A stretch of DNA of 64,000 nt from Cotesia glomerata (GCF_020080835.1 NC_058160.1:9675515-9739514), one strand, 5' to 3'; counted from the stretch's first letter, positions 11,521 through 25,045 are shown. Notes: generated from the sequence alone by a model not told the origin. Made by a program: numbers and translations.

Positions 11521-13230
11521 ACTTACAGATCGACTTAATTATTGTGTAATATTTTTTGATACTTCAAATAAAATTCAATTGATTTCCATGATTTTAAATT
11601 CTGTTGTTTTACTTACAAAACTTTCCAATGATAAAGTATTTTTTCCGTCATCGCACTAATTTTTATGAAAGTTTTAATTAATAAATTTCTGGAACCCTTG
11701 TTAATTAGTATAATTAATATAACCAAAAGCATTTAAACTAAATGCATTACCGCTCAAAATAACTGTACAAGTTATATATCACATATATCATTATTCTGGT
11801 ATATCATTAATTAGCTAGAGTATTATTGAACAATAATATTAAAATGATCCATATACATGTAAACATAATCTCAAAATTCATAATTATCATTATCAACAAA
11901 ATATCAATTGATCAATTAAAATTAAGATTGTAAAAAATTATATGAAAATAGGATAACTTGTTATTCAATAATGATTCTTCTGAGACTTTAAAGATCACAG
12001 TTACTTTTTTTGATACAATATAAAATTGAAACAGAAGTTTAATAAATTTGTATCATATTTAATGATGATTAATATTTGTATACTATATTTTTAGGGACTG
12101 AATTAAATTTATCAGCTTAATAAAAATTTAGCTTCAATAAAATTCAGAAAATTTTTCATATAGCATATTTAGTATTCAAAAATAAAAATGAGTTCGTTTT
12201 TTTGTATCATAATTTATAAGAGGAAAAAAATTTTCATCTATGCTCAACAACGTAAACAAAATTTACTATCATATATATATAGCATCGGCAAATATGCGTA
12301 CAGCTAAAAATTCCAAATAAAAATTGATTCCTCCTTGAAAAGAATGTTGAAAAAATTGTAAAAAATAATATCATTAAAAATGAAAAATGCTCTAAAACTC
12401 TATATTTCTATATGCTAATGGAATTAAAATTATCAACAGTGAAATAAAAATAGATTTCAAAAAAATAATCTCAAATAAAAATTATGTCAAACATAATTCA
12501 AAAACAGTAAAAATGTTAATTATAATTTAAACCTTAGGTAAAAAATTTTAAGCTTTAAAAAGTAAAACGGCGTGCCATAAACAATTAAAAAAAAAGTTGA
12601 TTATCACAATTTTAAAAATTTTCAAAAAAATTTATAAATTTTTTAGAAAATTGTAATATTCAATTTTTTTTTTAATTGTTCGTTTTTTTATGTAATTTTC
12701 ATAAAATATATATCAAAAACATCAAAAAAAGATAAAATAGAAATTTTATCCGAAAACACGAGAGCCAAAATTTTTTCCAACTTTTGAAGGCAAAAAAGCT
12801 ATCGAAATATTTTTTTTTTCTTTCACGACATTTTTTTTTCATAAATCCGCCGTAAAAACGCAGAATTAAAAAAAAAATTTTGAAAATGTTAATTTTTCAC
12901 CTAGTTATGGCCCCAAATGGGTTTGATTCCACTTGTAAATAATTACCAAAAATTTATTTGAATCAAGTGAATAATTTTGAATATTTTTTTTTTTAATTTG
13001 AGTAGAAAAATTTTTAAACTAAGAAATTTTTGTTAGCTTAAATAAATTATATGTTGACTTTTTTCAGTGCAAATATATAAATTATTGATAATTATCAATA
13101 AAATATTTTCTTGTTTGAAAATTTGGAAGAATTGATTAAAGAAATTTTTTTTTAATTCAATTAAAGCTATTTTTTTGTTTACCTAGTCTGAAAAAAAAAA
13201 ATATTTTTCAAAAAATTAGCAATAATGTAA

Positions 13231-13780
13231 TCTATATTATTAAAAGAATAAGAAAAATTTTGTGTCCAGGATAGTCATTATTTAAAATCGGTTTTTTTAA
13301 TGAAATTTAGTGTCATTGCAAAGGTCTTGACTTGAATTTGTGCCTTTTCAAGGTTTCATATCATTCTCACCGATAATCAATTTATTATGATAAGTATTTT
13401 GGCTGCAATCAAAAATTCTCTATCTCTCGATACATAATTAAGAAATGACCCTGTATCTCGTAAACTATTGGCATTTTTAAAGATATAAGCTCATTCTGAT
13501 GTTACACTCATCGAGACCTTTCATTTGAGTATCTACATCAATTTTTCATATAGTTATATATATTATATGTATATATGAAAAATATATGAAAATGCATGTG
13601 GGTATTCAAATGAAAGCTCTTGATGAGTGTAACATCGGGATGAGCTTATATATTTAAAAATGTCAGTAATTAAGAAAAGACAGTGCAATTTAACAAAAGT
13701 CATTAATTAATGAAGCAAAATTTTTGTTTATTTATAGTTCACAAGTCACAGCAGTCACATAGTGACTGCAAAATTGCTAG
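13231..13780 (+). mobile_element. Helitron-like family A, copy 2 (end-to-end)
   Basis: The cleanest short copy. It begins TCTATATTATTAAAAGAATA preceded by A and ends with hairpin GCAGTCACATAGTGACTGC, then AAAATTGCTAG followed by T: insertion between A and T and a CTRR-type end, as expected for Helitrons. About 550 bases, no ORF. Confidence 0.8.
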
Positions 13781-14162
13781 TAATAAATTAATTTGTTTGA
13801 AATTTTAAACAATTTTATTTCTTAGCTGAAGAAATAAAAATCTTCTAAATTTTGACATAAACAAAATTTGGATGAAAATTCACAAATTTTCTATCTAAAA
13901 TTTTTTTTCTAAATCAAATAAATTAAAAAAAAAAGTTTTAATTTCTTCAGCAAATAAAATCAAAATTTTAATCAAATAAATTTCTTATTTGCTAATTTTT
14001 TCAAAAATAATTTTTAGTCAATTATAACAATATCAATAATTAATTTTTTATTTTTCAATAAAATAAATTCTTGACACCTTTTTTCCGTCCAATAATAAAT
14101 CTTTCTCTTAATAAACTAACCAGAGTTTATTGTAAATAATAATATTTACAATTTTTTACCTC

Positions 14163-15100
14163 ACGTCGGTGAGGACGCCAGACGTCCTTCTCCGTTGACA
14201 GGGGGATGCTGATTATCGATTTTAATTGCCAATCACTAAATAATTCAATCACTCTGACAGTAACAATTGGTCTTTCTTGTGGGAGAAAGGGATTTATCAT
14301 CAAATTACACGTCCCATCAGCTACATCACCGAATAATTATCAATCATGTTTTTTTATTCCTATTTTTTGCCCTGGAAAAAAAAAATAATTGTAAAGCAAA
14401 AGGAAAATACATAGATTTAACAACGATGTACGAGTAAATATATACTATAGTGTACAGGTGATATGTTTCGGAATCACGCGAGGGAGCATGCGATAGTGGC
14501 CCGTTACGAGAACCAACAAACGAAAAGTAATCCTCTTTCCTCCTTCCTCTTTCTTGTCTTAGCTTTATCCTCCCTTACCACCTTTAAACTTTCAGTAGTA
14601 TATAACTGTATAGACATATATAGCACAACTAGTACAACCAACCCCCAACGAGTTCGGTGTAACGAGTGACCTAGAGGTGTCACTGGATTAGCGTGCTCCT
14701 AGGCTATCCATAACTCTCGACTACGACCCTCTCGACTCTCAACTCAACTCTGTATTGTACGTATATATACTTTGATACATATTTCCTTCCAGGTGAATTT
14801 TACTTACAATTTTTATCACTGTGTAGCATATTATACACCCCGATGATACGAGTATATATATAAAATAGAGCTGGACGCTCTTTAAATGCTAATCTTCCGA
14901 CATCAAAGTGTCATAAAAAAATCTGATATCCTTTTTTTCACCTAAAAAAACTTACTCGTGACATTTACTCTTAACAGACAGTTGATTTTTATTTTTTTCG
15001 AAGGGCAAATAATTGAGAAAATAAAAAATATTCAAGTGAATCGTTAAAAGCGATCACGCGAGAGCGATATCGCGAATTATGACAGGCCCATATCTTATCA
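14163..15100 (-). promoter_or_regulatory. Candidate 5' noncoding exon/promoter region of Ace
   Basis: On the minus strand the sequence CCGACGTGAG|GTAAAA near 14163 is a good 5' splice site, and the 900 bases upstream of it are noticeably less AT-rich than their surroundings and hold no long ORF. Together with the acceptor at about 9943 this fits a noncoding first exon. This is inference; no transcript evidence is available. Confidence 0.35.
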
Positions 15101-16080
15101 ATCGGTCAAGGTTAAATTTTTCGTCATCAGTCATGATATAATAGGCACAATAAATGCAATAAATGATTTTGTCTACAATAACGATTCAGATAAAAATTTT
15201 AATTGGAGTGCAATACAAAAGAGAGAGTATTTTATATCGGAAAATCAGAGTAATCTGTAGATGAAACCGAGTGTTGACTCGATGGTAATCGAGAGCCCAT
15301 TTAAATTTTATGACAGCTCTCTGGAGACGTGTATATGTATATATAGTAAAGGGGTGTTGTGTGGTAACGATGGTCATCGTTGATAACGAGAATGGGCTTG
15401 GAATAGCTCCCTACTTTACTATACACTCCTTAGTGCCATTATTCGCCCATTTCCTTCCTGTTCCATACCGCAACCCGACAGACCTCAAATAGACTCTGCA
15501 ATGCACTACCATATATATATCTAACAAGGTAATATCTACACTCTCTCTCTTCAACACACACGTTTAATATAATAATAATAACAATAATAACATGGACTTT
15601 TTATTAGGTCACACCATTACATCATATGATTGTTGCTATAGATATAAATTAGTGGGACGCAGGCCAAGTTTTACCGTGACTTGGGTTTTAAATTTACAAT
15701 ATTAACTACCTATGCCTTAATACTATTAAATTCTTCAAATAAATCACTACTAAATTGACATTGAGCTTGCATAAATAAATAAATAAATCAATTATTAATT
15801 ATTAAAATTTATTTCAAATTTTATAAATTTAATAATCTAAAAAATATTAAATATTTCTTTTTTTTGAACATCAAAATTGTAAAATATAAAGTGAAATTTA
15901 TTTATTGATTTTTATTTATTTAATTAAACTTAATATAAATATATCATAGTATTTATGTGATTATTACATTTTTTTCATTTGAATTTTTATTGAATAAATA
16001 ATAATAATAATAATAATACAATTAAAAAATGAAGAGCATTAACGTTATTATTATTTTTAATATTTATTTTTTCTAAAGAT
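15100..16080. other. No gene seen
   Basis: Mixed-composition then AT-rich sequence. Short ORFs of about 60 codons on both strands are without protein-like character. A CT-rich run lies near 15540. Confidence 0.4.
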
Positions 16081-16082
16081 TG

Positions 16083-16303
16083 CACGGAAAAAACAAGATA
16101 ACACTGGATATCATCTCAGATTATCCTCAGTGATATCTGCGGTGAAAAAAAAAATTCAGATAGTAGCTAGTATAATCCAGATTATACTGAGTGATATCTG
16201 GATTATATTCATTGTAATCTGGATTATACTAGCTACTATCTGAAATTGTTTTTCACTCAGTATAATCTGGGATGATATCCAGTGTCATCTTGTTCTTTCC
16301 GTG
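16083..16303. mobile_element. Short palindromic MITE (CACGGAAA ends)
   Basis: About 220 bases with inverted ends CACGGAAAAAACAAGATAAC and its near-complement at the right (GTTCTTTCCGTG). The interior repeats 'ataatcCAGATTATACT'-type steps that also pair across the centre, so the whole element can fold as one hairpin. No ORF. Confidence 0.85.
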
Positions 16304-16374
16304 TGGACAATAAACTAAAAAAATATAAATTAATATTGTTTTTAGATTTTCAGATCTTTAGGAATAAAAAACAT

Positions 16375-16423
16375 TTAATTATTATTAATATTATTATTAT
16401 TATTAACTTAAAATTTTTGTTGG

Positions 16424-16457
<34 letters not shown>

Positions 16458-16530
16458 AATTAAAAAATAAAAAGCATTAATATTATTGTTATTTTTAGAT
16501 TTTCAGATCTTTAGGAAGAAAAAACATTTA

Positions 16531-16563
<33 letters not shown>

Positions 16564-16660
16564 AATATTATTATTATTATTATTAATAATATTATTATTA
16601 TTAATAATATTATTATTATTATTATTAATAACTTGAAATTGTTATAGGATAATAATAATA
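16375..16660. repeat. (ATT)n/(AAT)n microsatellites
   Basis: Several runs of ATT and AAT trinucleotides, partly inverted with respect to each other, with a duplicated flank (gattttcagatctttaggaa at about 16345 and 16498). Confidence 0.9.
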
Positions 16661-19322
16661 ATGAAAAATTTTTTAAAGTTTAAAGAGGACAAAGAAATTA
16701 TAAAGAGGCGCATTGCGTACATTTGGGCATATACGTATATATCTAAATACACAGAAGAGTCTCTCTGAATTGAATTTCATACAGTCGATTTGGTTGTATG
16801 AATTTATCCGTATGATGGCGCTCGTATTTTTATTATTTTTTATTTAAAAAAGTCGTCTAATAAAGCCGAGGGTAGGTATGTGATAAAAAACAGCGGTATT
16901 ATCTATATAGAATAAGGATTCGCGTAGGTGCTAAAGAAGACATACACACAAGAGAATGTTGAGAATGTGTAGAGGATGATGCAGTATTTGCCGCGTTAAC
17001 GGCCACTGGTACCAGACACCGAAACCTATTTCCCCACTGAAACTACTTTATACCGCACTATATGGCTTTACTAAACCGAGCTTTCTATCTGCCCTTTGGC
17101 CTCTCTACTATACCACTCTATTCCTGCGTCTACATTTACACAACTTCTTTCCTTCTTTTCTTCCTTGTTTCTATTTACCCAAAAAACTTATTCTTCTCTA
17201 TATATTTTTTCCAAATGATGCATAGACTATTGCCTGGTGCAGGATAATGCAACTGGCTGATGCAGCAATGCGGCATATGTGCTAATACAAACTAGCGGTA
17301 GTTCGCCTAGAGACATGTTCCAACGATTGACCCCACATACAAAGAGACGGCATAGATCTAGCGCTATTGCTGCAGCAGGAACAATAACAACAATAACTCC
17401 AGCGAGTTTCTGCGTATACACAGCATCAGTATCAGTATCAGAGCCGCTATTGCTTCTGGTTATGCTCGAGCTTTAGCCCGAGCTTTCTGATACATAATGT
17501 AAACTATGCTATCAGCAAACTCCTGTTTACTTGCTTCAATATACTCACTCGCTCACGGAATTAGCTGCTGGCTATTAATCGTATGAAATAACTCGGTGAA
17601 ATAAAAACTATTGAATTAACATGTCCAGGATTTTATTTTTTTTTTATTCCCCCGGCTGCCGAATCAAGCTCGATTGTAATTAAACTAACAAGGGACGAGA
17701 GAAAAAGTGATTAGAGTTTGTCGGGTGAGAGAAACTTTCAGAAGAAAATAAAATTAAACTAATGGTATAATAGACGTATAGGAAGCTAAAGGAGGGATAA
17801 GTGTGTCGAGTGTGTGCGATGTGTTTTATAGAGATAAAGGAAAAAAAAAAATAAAAAAAATAAAAGGGATAGAGTGGATGGAGAAAGAGGCGCAACGATG
17901 AAATTCTCTAAAGCCTACACTCTAGTATCGATTGACCCCGACGACGGCTACGGCTACGACGACGACGACGACGTTGTACTATGGTTAGCCGGTGGATTGT
18001 GCGCCAGAGAAAGATAAACTCTGTATCAGATAGACGGATGGAAAGCAAGAGATGAGAAAGCATAAAAGCTGGATACTCTGGTACTCCTGCTCTACTCCGC
18101 TACTGATGATGCTCAGAGAGCAAGAGTCCGATCCTGAGGGAAAAAGTGAGTGGAAAATGCTTTTTTATTTCTCACAACCTTTTCACTCCCCTTTTGTGTA
18201 CTCTCGCTCTTTGAGTAATCGATTTCAAGATAATTAAATTCGTTAACATTTTATCACATACATCAATAAGATATTACTATTCATTTTTTTTTTTAATTAT
18301 TTTATTTATTTATATACTCTCAAGACATGGCTAAATTATTTCCGTTTCAATCGATTGTCCTTGTTTTATTTCCATTTGATAATAGTCTTTTTATAAACTT
18401 AAATCGTATCATATTTTTTCATAAAATTAATACAAAAATTAACAAACTGATTTATGGAAAAATTTTTAATTAAATTTTTTTTATATTATTAAATTTTAAA
18501 CAAGTTCAAAGGGCGTTTCGTTATATATGTAAGAGTCTCGAGGTCTTTAAGCGTAACTGAAAAGAAGTACAACTCAAGAAAAAAAAAAAAGCGTATACAG
18601 ACTGATGACTGAAAAGTCTAGAAAGGTCAGAGGATATTTTTGGCAAGTTGCCCAACAATTCTATTGTATTTTATTATTATATTTATGATATATGATGTAG
18701 TTGGTATTTCTCATTTCAATGACTATATACGACATTTTATTACATTTCTCTTTGTTGTTTTATTTTATTTCACAGTCGAAAGAGTACACAGAATTTCATG
18801 TTATGTCATCTGTCGGTTTTGTTAATTTAAAATAAATAAATAAAAGTTTACTTTTTTATTTATTAATAATTGGGAGGTATATCATCCCTAGTATAATTAA
18901 TAATTATTTTATCGGTGTGAATAGGAAGTGTTTCATTTCCTGGATTACTCGATGGTATGTGTGCTATTGAAGGATTGAAGGAGGACAGTTTATAGTTAAC
19001 GAGTTTCTATGGGTCAACAGAGAGTTAAGAGCTCAGTTTCAGAGTATTAAGTATATATGTAACAAAGTATTGTACAAGTGTGCATGCACTCTTGTTGGTA
19101 ATACTTCCTTCTTGAGTTAATTTTGCGGATGAGTTAAGAATTTAATTTTTAGAAAAATTTAAGCATAAAAGTAATATAAGAGAGTTGAGGGCCTCTTGAG
19201 TATACACTTTTTAAGTACCCACGTGAGTCAATTATTTTATACGTGACGAAAACTTCCGTTTACTTTTATTACTTAAATTTCATTTTTATTTAAATTATTG
19301 GGCTCTTAAATTCCAAAAATAA
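16660..19322. other. Non-repetitive stretch with no recognised gene
   Basis: Composition is more balanced than the repeats around it. It contains a (GAC)n/(GAY) run near 17940-17975 and several short ORFs on both strands, none with recognisable protein character. It could be regulatory DNA or noncoding exons for Ace; the sequence alone does not say. Confidence 0.35.
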
Positions 19323-19870
19323 TTCTATGAAAATTAAGTTAGCCATTTAAAAATTTTTAGAATTTTTTTTATTAAAAAAATTAAAAAAAAAAATTCATTT
19401 GTAAAAAACTTGAAAAATTTTAAGTGCAATTTTTTAAAAATATTATTTAGTTTTAATTTAATAATTAATAAATTAAAAACGTGGGCTAACTTTAGTATTA
19501 TATTTCTATAAAAATTAAGTTAGCCGACATCTAAAAATTTTTAGAATTTTTTTTATTCAAAAAAATAAAAAAAAAAATTTCATTTGTAAAAAACTTGATA
19601 AATTATAAGTGCAATTTTTAAAAAATATTATTTAGTTTTAATTTAATAATTAAAAAAAATAAATAAAAAACGTCGGCTAATTTTAATATTATATTTCTAT
19701 GAAAATTAAGTTAGCTGACATTTAAAAATTTTTAGAATTTTTTTTATTCAAAATAATAAAAAAAAAATTTTCATTTGTAAAAAACTTGAAAAATTATAAG
19801 TGCAATTTTAAAAAAATATTATTTAGTTTTAATTTAATAATTAAAAATGTTGGCTAACTCTAGTATTATT
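19323..19870. repeat. Three tandem units of a palindromic element (GTTAGCC ends)
   Basis: Three consecutive copies of about 180 bases each start with ATGAAAATTAAGTTAGCC and end with GGCTAACTTTAGTATTA, so each unit has its own short inverted termini. Units differ by small indels. A single related unit sits in the first intron of the ketohexokinase gene (about 43160-43340). Confidence 0.8.
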
Positions 19871-20584
19871 GCTTCATTTAAATTAACCAATTTTTTTTTT
19901 AAATAAATAAATAAATTTTAAAAAAATATCAATTTATGTTTTATATAAATTCATACATTCTAGACGTACATCTCTGACAAATTTTCTTATTACTTCAACT
20001 GCGTCAACTCAATGCAGAATTGAATAATAAACTTTAATTTATTGCGTTCATATACCATTTTATTCTTCAATTATTATTATTATTATTTCCTTCCTCCTTT
20101 TTCATTTTTTTTTTACTAAAACAATAAACCTACATTCATTGTATATAGCGGTAAATATTGTAATTTTATTCATACATTTATACTCATTATTACTTAAATA
20201 AAAAACTCTTAAAAATATTAATTTTCTTTTTTATAACTTTTATCTCTTTATATTAAATGCGAATAATTTTATTTAAAAAAAATGACTAGGTTTGATAAAA
20301 AAAAGCGCATACCTACTTGTTAGTAAATCCAGCGGTAATTGATCGAAAAAAATAGATAAAACAATGACAACGGACGGAATCTCTTGATTATTTTTTATAC
20401 AACTTAACTATTATTTTTTTATTAATATTATTGTTGTTATTTTTATTATTATTAATATTGGGGTAAGTAATAACTAGTTAATCGAAAAAAAGGAATTTTG
20501 AGAGCGATTAATAGCGAAGATAAAAAAATAAAATGGATTTAATTTATTTACTATTTTTTAATTAAATAACATTTAGCGATGAAA

Positions 20585-20900
20585 AATAGTGTATATAACA
20601 CAGCCACACTTGGACACGCACGATGTAGGCCGGCTAACGGTTCAGGCCGCACTGAGGACTCCTCAAAAGCTACAGAGCTTTCCTAGCTGCGATACCTCGA
20701 CAACAGCCACCGTACCGCGGATACAGACACACGGGTGTATAGCTATAGGTATCTAAAAGCAGCAGAATCACCAGCACCAGCACCAGCCACCAGCAGTAGC
20801 AGATATACAGATATACAGATATAATATTGGTATATAGACAGGAGATTGTAGAAGGGGATCTGTAGTAGGATAGGAGCTTTATTTCAATCTCTTTTGCTTA
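20585..20900. other. GC-richer island of unknown role
   Basis: About 300 bases rich in CA and CAG/CCAG motifs (for example 'cagcaccagcaccagccacc') stand out from AT-rich flanks. No long ORF on either strand. A promoter or noncoding exon is possible. Confidence 0.35.
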
Positions 20901-21158
20901 TTCGCTCTTACATACACACCCCAGATATTTTATAGTATTTCATCTCGTTCTTACGAACTTATACAATATGTATTCCCCTTTTGTCCTGAAACTCCCCAGA
21001 CTTTTATCGCCTTTTTTCGTCAAGATAATTAGACACATTCCCAAATTTCACTTTTATGGACCTAAAAATTTATTTCATCAAATTAATTAATTTATTTATG
21101 TTTAATTTTTTTATTAAGAAAAAAATTTTTTTTAGAAAATTAACAATTTAATAAATAA

Positions 21159-22023
21159 CGAGCAACCTTGCAGTCACTATGTGACTGCTGTGACTTGTGC
21201 ACGGATAGAAGGATTTGTTTATAATAAAAAATATTTGTTAATATTTAATAAATCATTTATTAGAGACCACTTAGTCCTTAATAAATATTTCTTAGTATTT
21301 AAAAAGATTTATTAATATTTAATAAATGAATATCAGATTTATTAAATACAAACAAATCATTTTAAATACTAAGAAATATTTGTTTAATACTAAAAAGAGG
21401 TCTCTAATAAATGATTTGTTAACTCTTAACAAATATTTTTTGATACAAATAAATCTTTCTATCAGTGTGAACTATAAATAAATAAAATTTTGCTTTATTA
21501 AATAATGACTTTTGTTAAATTGCACTGTACTTTATTAACTATTGACGTTTTTAAAGATATAAGCTCATCCCGATGATACACTCATCAAGAGCTTTCATTT
21601 GAGTACCCACATGCATTTTCACATATTTTTCATATATACCTATATATAATATATATAAATATATGAAAAAACGATGTGGGTACTTAAATGAAAGGTCTTG
21701 ATGAGTGTAATGTCGGGGTGAGCTTATATCTTCAAAAATGTCAATAGTTCACAAGATACAGGGTCATTTCTTAATTATGTATTTAGATAGAGCATATAAA
21801 AACTTCACTGATAGAAAGATTTCTTAGTATTTAATAAGATTAACTTCAAATCAAGACCTTTGCATTGACATTAAATTTCACTAAAAAAACCGATTTTATC
21901 GATTAATACTTATTAGCTTTCATTTGAGTACCCACATGCATTTTCATATATATAATATATAAGCTCATACCGATGTTACATTCATCAAGAGCTTTCATTT
22001 GAGTACCTACATTTTCAGATATT

Positions 22024-22095
<72 letters not shown>

Positions 22096-22385
22096 CATAT
22101 ATAAATATATGAAAAATGTATGTGGGTACTCAAATGAAAGGTCTTGAAGAGTGTAACATCGGGATGAGCTTATATCTTTAAAAATGTCAATAGTTCACAA
22201 GATACGAGGTAATTCCTTAATTACGTATCTAGAGGTAGAGCATTTTCGAATGCAGCTTAAATACTTATCATCATAAATTGCCTATCGGTAAGAATGATAT
22301 TAAACCTTGAAACGGCCCAAATTTAACTCAAGAGCTTTGCAATGAAATTAAATTTTACCAAAAAAACTGATTTTATCGGTTAATA
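21159..22385 (-). mobile_element. Helitron-like family A, copy 3, interrupted
   Basis: The 3' end (minus strand) has the hairpin GCAGTCACATAGTGACTGC and a CTCG instead of CTAG end. MITE H copy 3 (21200-21467) is inserted 40 bases inside. The internal block is repeated, and the 5' terminus is missing or degraded near 22385. Contains an (AT)n run at 22025-22095. Confidence 0.75.
21200..21467. mobile_element. MITE family H, copy 3
   Basis: Inserted into Helitron-like copy 3: the host phrase 'gacttgtg...tgaactataaat', continuous in other family members, is split here. Ends are CACGGATAGAAGG / CTTTCTATCAGTG, slightly diverged from copies 1 and 2. Confidence 0.85.
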
Positions 22386-23564
22386 CTTATTAAAACGATT
22401 AATTAATCGTATTACTTATGTAATTACAGATTTATAAACTTATCATGTATGTTTGCCTTGGCATATAAATAAAATCAATAAAATAAAAATAACTTATTGG
22501 AATGGTATAATTTATTACAAGAAAAATAAACTGACTGAAAAAAAAAAGATAAAAATTGAGAAGAGGCGATTGAATGTCTCGAGATTACAAGAGATTTAAT
22601 GAGAGTTCCTATTAATGATACTTAAGGCTTCAAGTAGGAACAATTGAAACGAGAGTTCGTAATTCAAGTGGAAAATAATAAAAAGAGAATATTGCGCACA
22701 AAAGGCTACAGAAAATTCATTTATTTTATTTTTTATTTACAACTTGTGAGTGTAATATTGCGTGTGCATGCAAGTACGCGTGTTGTTTGACACAAGAAAA
22801 AAATTACAATGATTTTTATTAATTTTGTGAAAAATATAACAATTAAAGATCTAAATTATTAACAAAAAAATTTTACTTTTAAAAATTGAAAATAAATTAC
22901 AAGTACTAATTTTTTAATAAATAATTTTTAATAAAAAAAAATTACAATCAATTTTTATTAATCTTTTGAAAAATAAAAAAATTCAAAATCTAAATTATTA
23001 TAATAATTATTATCATAATAATGTATTTCGACCCGCTGAATCCGAATTTGAGGTCAGTTTGACCCGTACACCGTCAAATTTTCGAGAAAACTTTGAGAAA
23101 CCGAAAAAAATGACGAAAATCGGCAGTTTAGGCGATTTAAAATGATTTAAAAATTTTTTTTGACCTAAACTAAGCATGATTTTAATGAATTTCGACCCGC
23201 TTACTATTTATCTGAAGTTTATTTAGATCATAAGCCATTAAAAGTTAAAGTAAATTCCAAAAAACCCTGAAAAATTGCAAAAAAAGCAAAAAATTCCAGA
23301 TATTGTGTTAAAAAAAAATTTTATAAAATTAGATCAATCATGATTCTCATGTATTTCGATCCGCCGAATATAAATCTCGAATTTATATGGCTCAGACATC
23401 TCTCAAAATCTAAATAAATGGCAAAAATCCACTGAAAATCAAAATCAAATCAAACATGTTATCCGATCTGTGGAATATAAATTTTAAATTTTTTGACCTA
23501 AATCCTCAAAAAATTTTAATTCTTTAAAAAAATCTTTTCAAAACCGTTTATTTTTTAATTTTAA

Positions 23565-24292
23565 GGGGTTATACGCAGTTGCCAAGCTTAAAAAAAAAAC
23601 ATTTTTTTATGAATCTTTTCTAGACACAGTTTTTAATTATCAATTACAAGTGATGGTTATTTAAATAGAGCCTACTTTCAAGAATACAATAGCGCGTCAA
23701 TATGTAAAAATATAAATGTGCACCGCTCCTGTAGAAGATGTTCTGAACGACCTCTAAAAAAAAGGCGCTTGGCGGTGATCTCCATTTCGGTGGTTTCGAT
23801 TATTTGAAATCAAAAAATATGGTGAATTCTTTTACAGGATAGATTAATGCAGGTATTGGACGAAGGAATAAGAAAAATTTTGATTTTTGACTAAATGGCG
23901 TCTATTTGTAAAAAATTTTTCGTTTTTGTTGAAAAACAATTTTCCAAATTGTTAAAAAAAAAATAGTAATAATTTTTTTGAATCTTATTCCTTCGTCCAA
24001 TACCTGCATTAATCTATCCTGTAAAAGAATTCACCATATTTTTTGATTTCAGATAATCCAAACTACCGAAATGGAGATCACCGCCAAGCGCCTTTTTTTT
24101 AGAGGTCGTTCAGAACATCTTCTACAGGAGCGGTGCACATTTATATTTTTACATGATTGACGCGCTATTGTATTCTTGAAAGTAGGCTCTATTTAAATAA
24201 CCATCACTTGTAATTGATAATTAAAAACTGTGTCTAGAAAAAATTCATAAAAAAATGTTGTTTTTTTAGCTTTGCAACTGCGTATAACCCCT
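23565..24292. mobile_element. 728-base fold-back element with TTAA flanks
   Basis: Starts GGGGTTATACGCAGTTGC and ends with the complement GCAACTGCGTATAACCCC, flanked on each side by TTAA. The two halves are near-complete inverted copies (arms about 330 bases) around a short centre. The TTAA target is shared with piggyBac-type elements, but no transposase is present to confirm it. Confidence 0.85.
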
Positions 24293-25045
24293 TAATTCAT
24301 TCTCCGCTTATATCTAACCCTTTTATCTTCAAATGACCTACATAAAGGGTTTCTCTTTCGCTTTTTTATTTTCTCAGGTAGATCTTTCTTCAGTGTCCAA
24401 CAATGATCAGCCATCATAATGATATCCCACTTTCCTTGATAACGATTTTCCATTACACTAATGTCTTGATGGAATCTTTCGCCTTGCTCTTCACTGTAAT
24501 CGTCAAGATTTTCAGGAAAGTGTGAAAGGTGAGAATCTAAATAGTGCAATTTTGAATTCATCAAGCAACCCAAAGTATCGTAGTTGTACAACAACTCTTC
24601 AACTAAATTCACGTAATTCTCACTTTTTGTATTCCCTAAAAAGTTTTGTGATACTTCTTTGAAGCTTGCCCATGCTGCTCTCTCAATCTCGTTCATTTCA
24701 TATTCGAAATTATCGTCCTTAAATAAAGTCCGAATTTAGGGTCCATCGAAAATTCCTTCTTTCAATTTTGCATCACTTATAGCTGGAAAGTTTTCCCCCA
24801 AATATTTGAAACAGTTGCCATCTTTGTCTCAAGCTTTGACAAACTGCTTCATAAGACCAAGCTTCATGTGAAGTGGCGGTAGTAAGTACTTGGAAGGATC
24901 AATTAGAGGTTCTCGGGTAACATTGTGAAAACCAGGATTCAAATTCGTTCTCGTTGGCCATTCTTTTTTAACATAGTGATTTTTTCGATCGCGACTATCC
25001 CACAAACATAAAAAGCGGGGATATTTCGTGAACCCTGATTGTTAG
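24293..25045 (-). pseudogene. Fragment of an uncharacterised multi-copy insect gene family, disabled
   Basis: Minus-strand reading from about 25045 gives a protein-like frame (KYPRFLCLWDSRDRKNHY..., then LLPPLHMKLGLMKQFVKA), interrupted by a TGA and by a TAA at the place where related proteins, as I remember them, have Gln in DGPQIR, then 134 open codons including EEQGERFHQDI and YQGKWD. The family is found in many copies in arthropod genomes and has no function known to me. The carboxyl end runs into the TTAA element, where the stop is borrowed. Two in-frame stops and the position between fold-back arms indicate a captured, dead copy. Confidence 0.7.

Larger units (their letters stand above)
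10166..12579. mobile_element. 2.4 kb terminal-inverted-repeat element, no ORF
   Basis: Ends are inverted copies of TATGGCACGCCGTTTTACTT followed by TTTAAA (about 26 bases). It is flanked on both sides by AACAAT or, counting the terminal TA, AACAATTA, so the target duplication is 6-8 bases; superfamily is left open. It contains MITE H copy 2 and a set of palindromic units at 11280-11520, but no transposase ORF. Confidence 0.7.
10060..12947. mobile_element. Palindromic repeat family G, copy 1, split by a nested element
   Basis: Outer ends are GGTAAATATTTACAAGTGG and its complement at 12929-12947. The element has long inverted arms containing 'gaacaattaaaaaaaa' and 'gctgattatcacaatttt' segments. 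A 2.4 kb element (10166-12579) is inserted into the left arm. Other copies of family G lie at 36436-36907, 41722-42165 and 46889-48108. Confidence 0.75.

Noticed and set aside
14463..14669. 68-codon plus-strand open frame with a hydrophobic stretch
   Set aside because: No splice or homology support; it lies in the proposed noncoding 5' region of Ace on the opposite strand.
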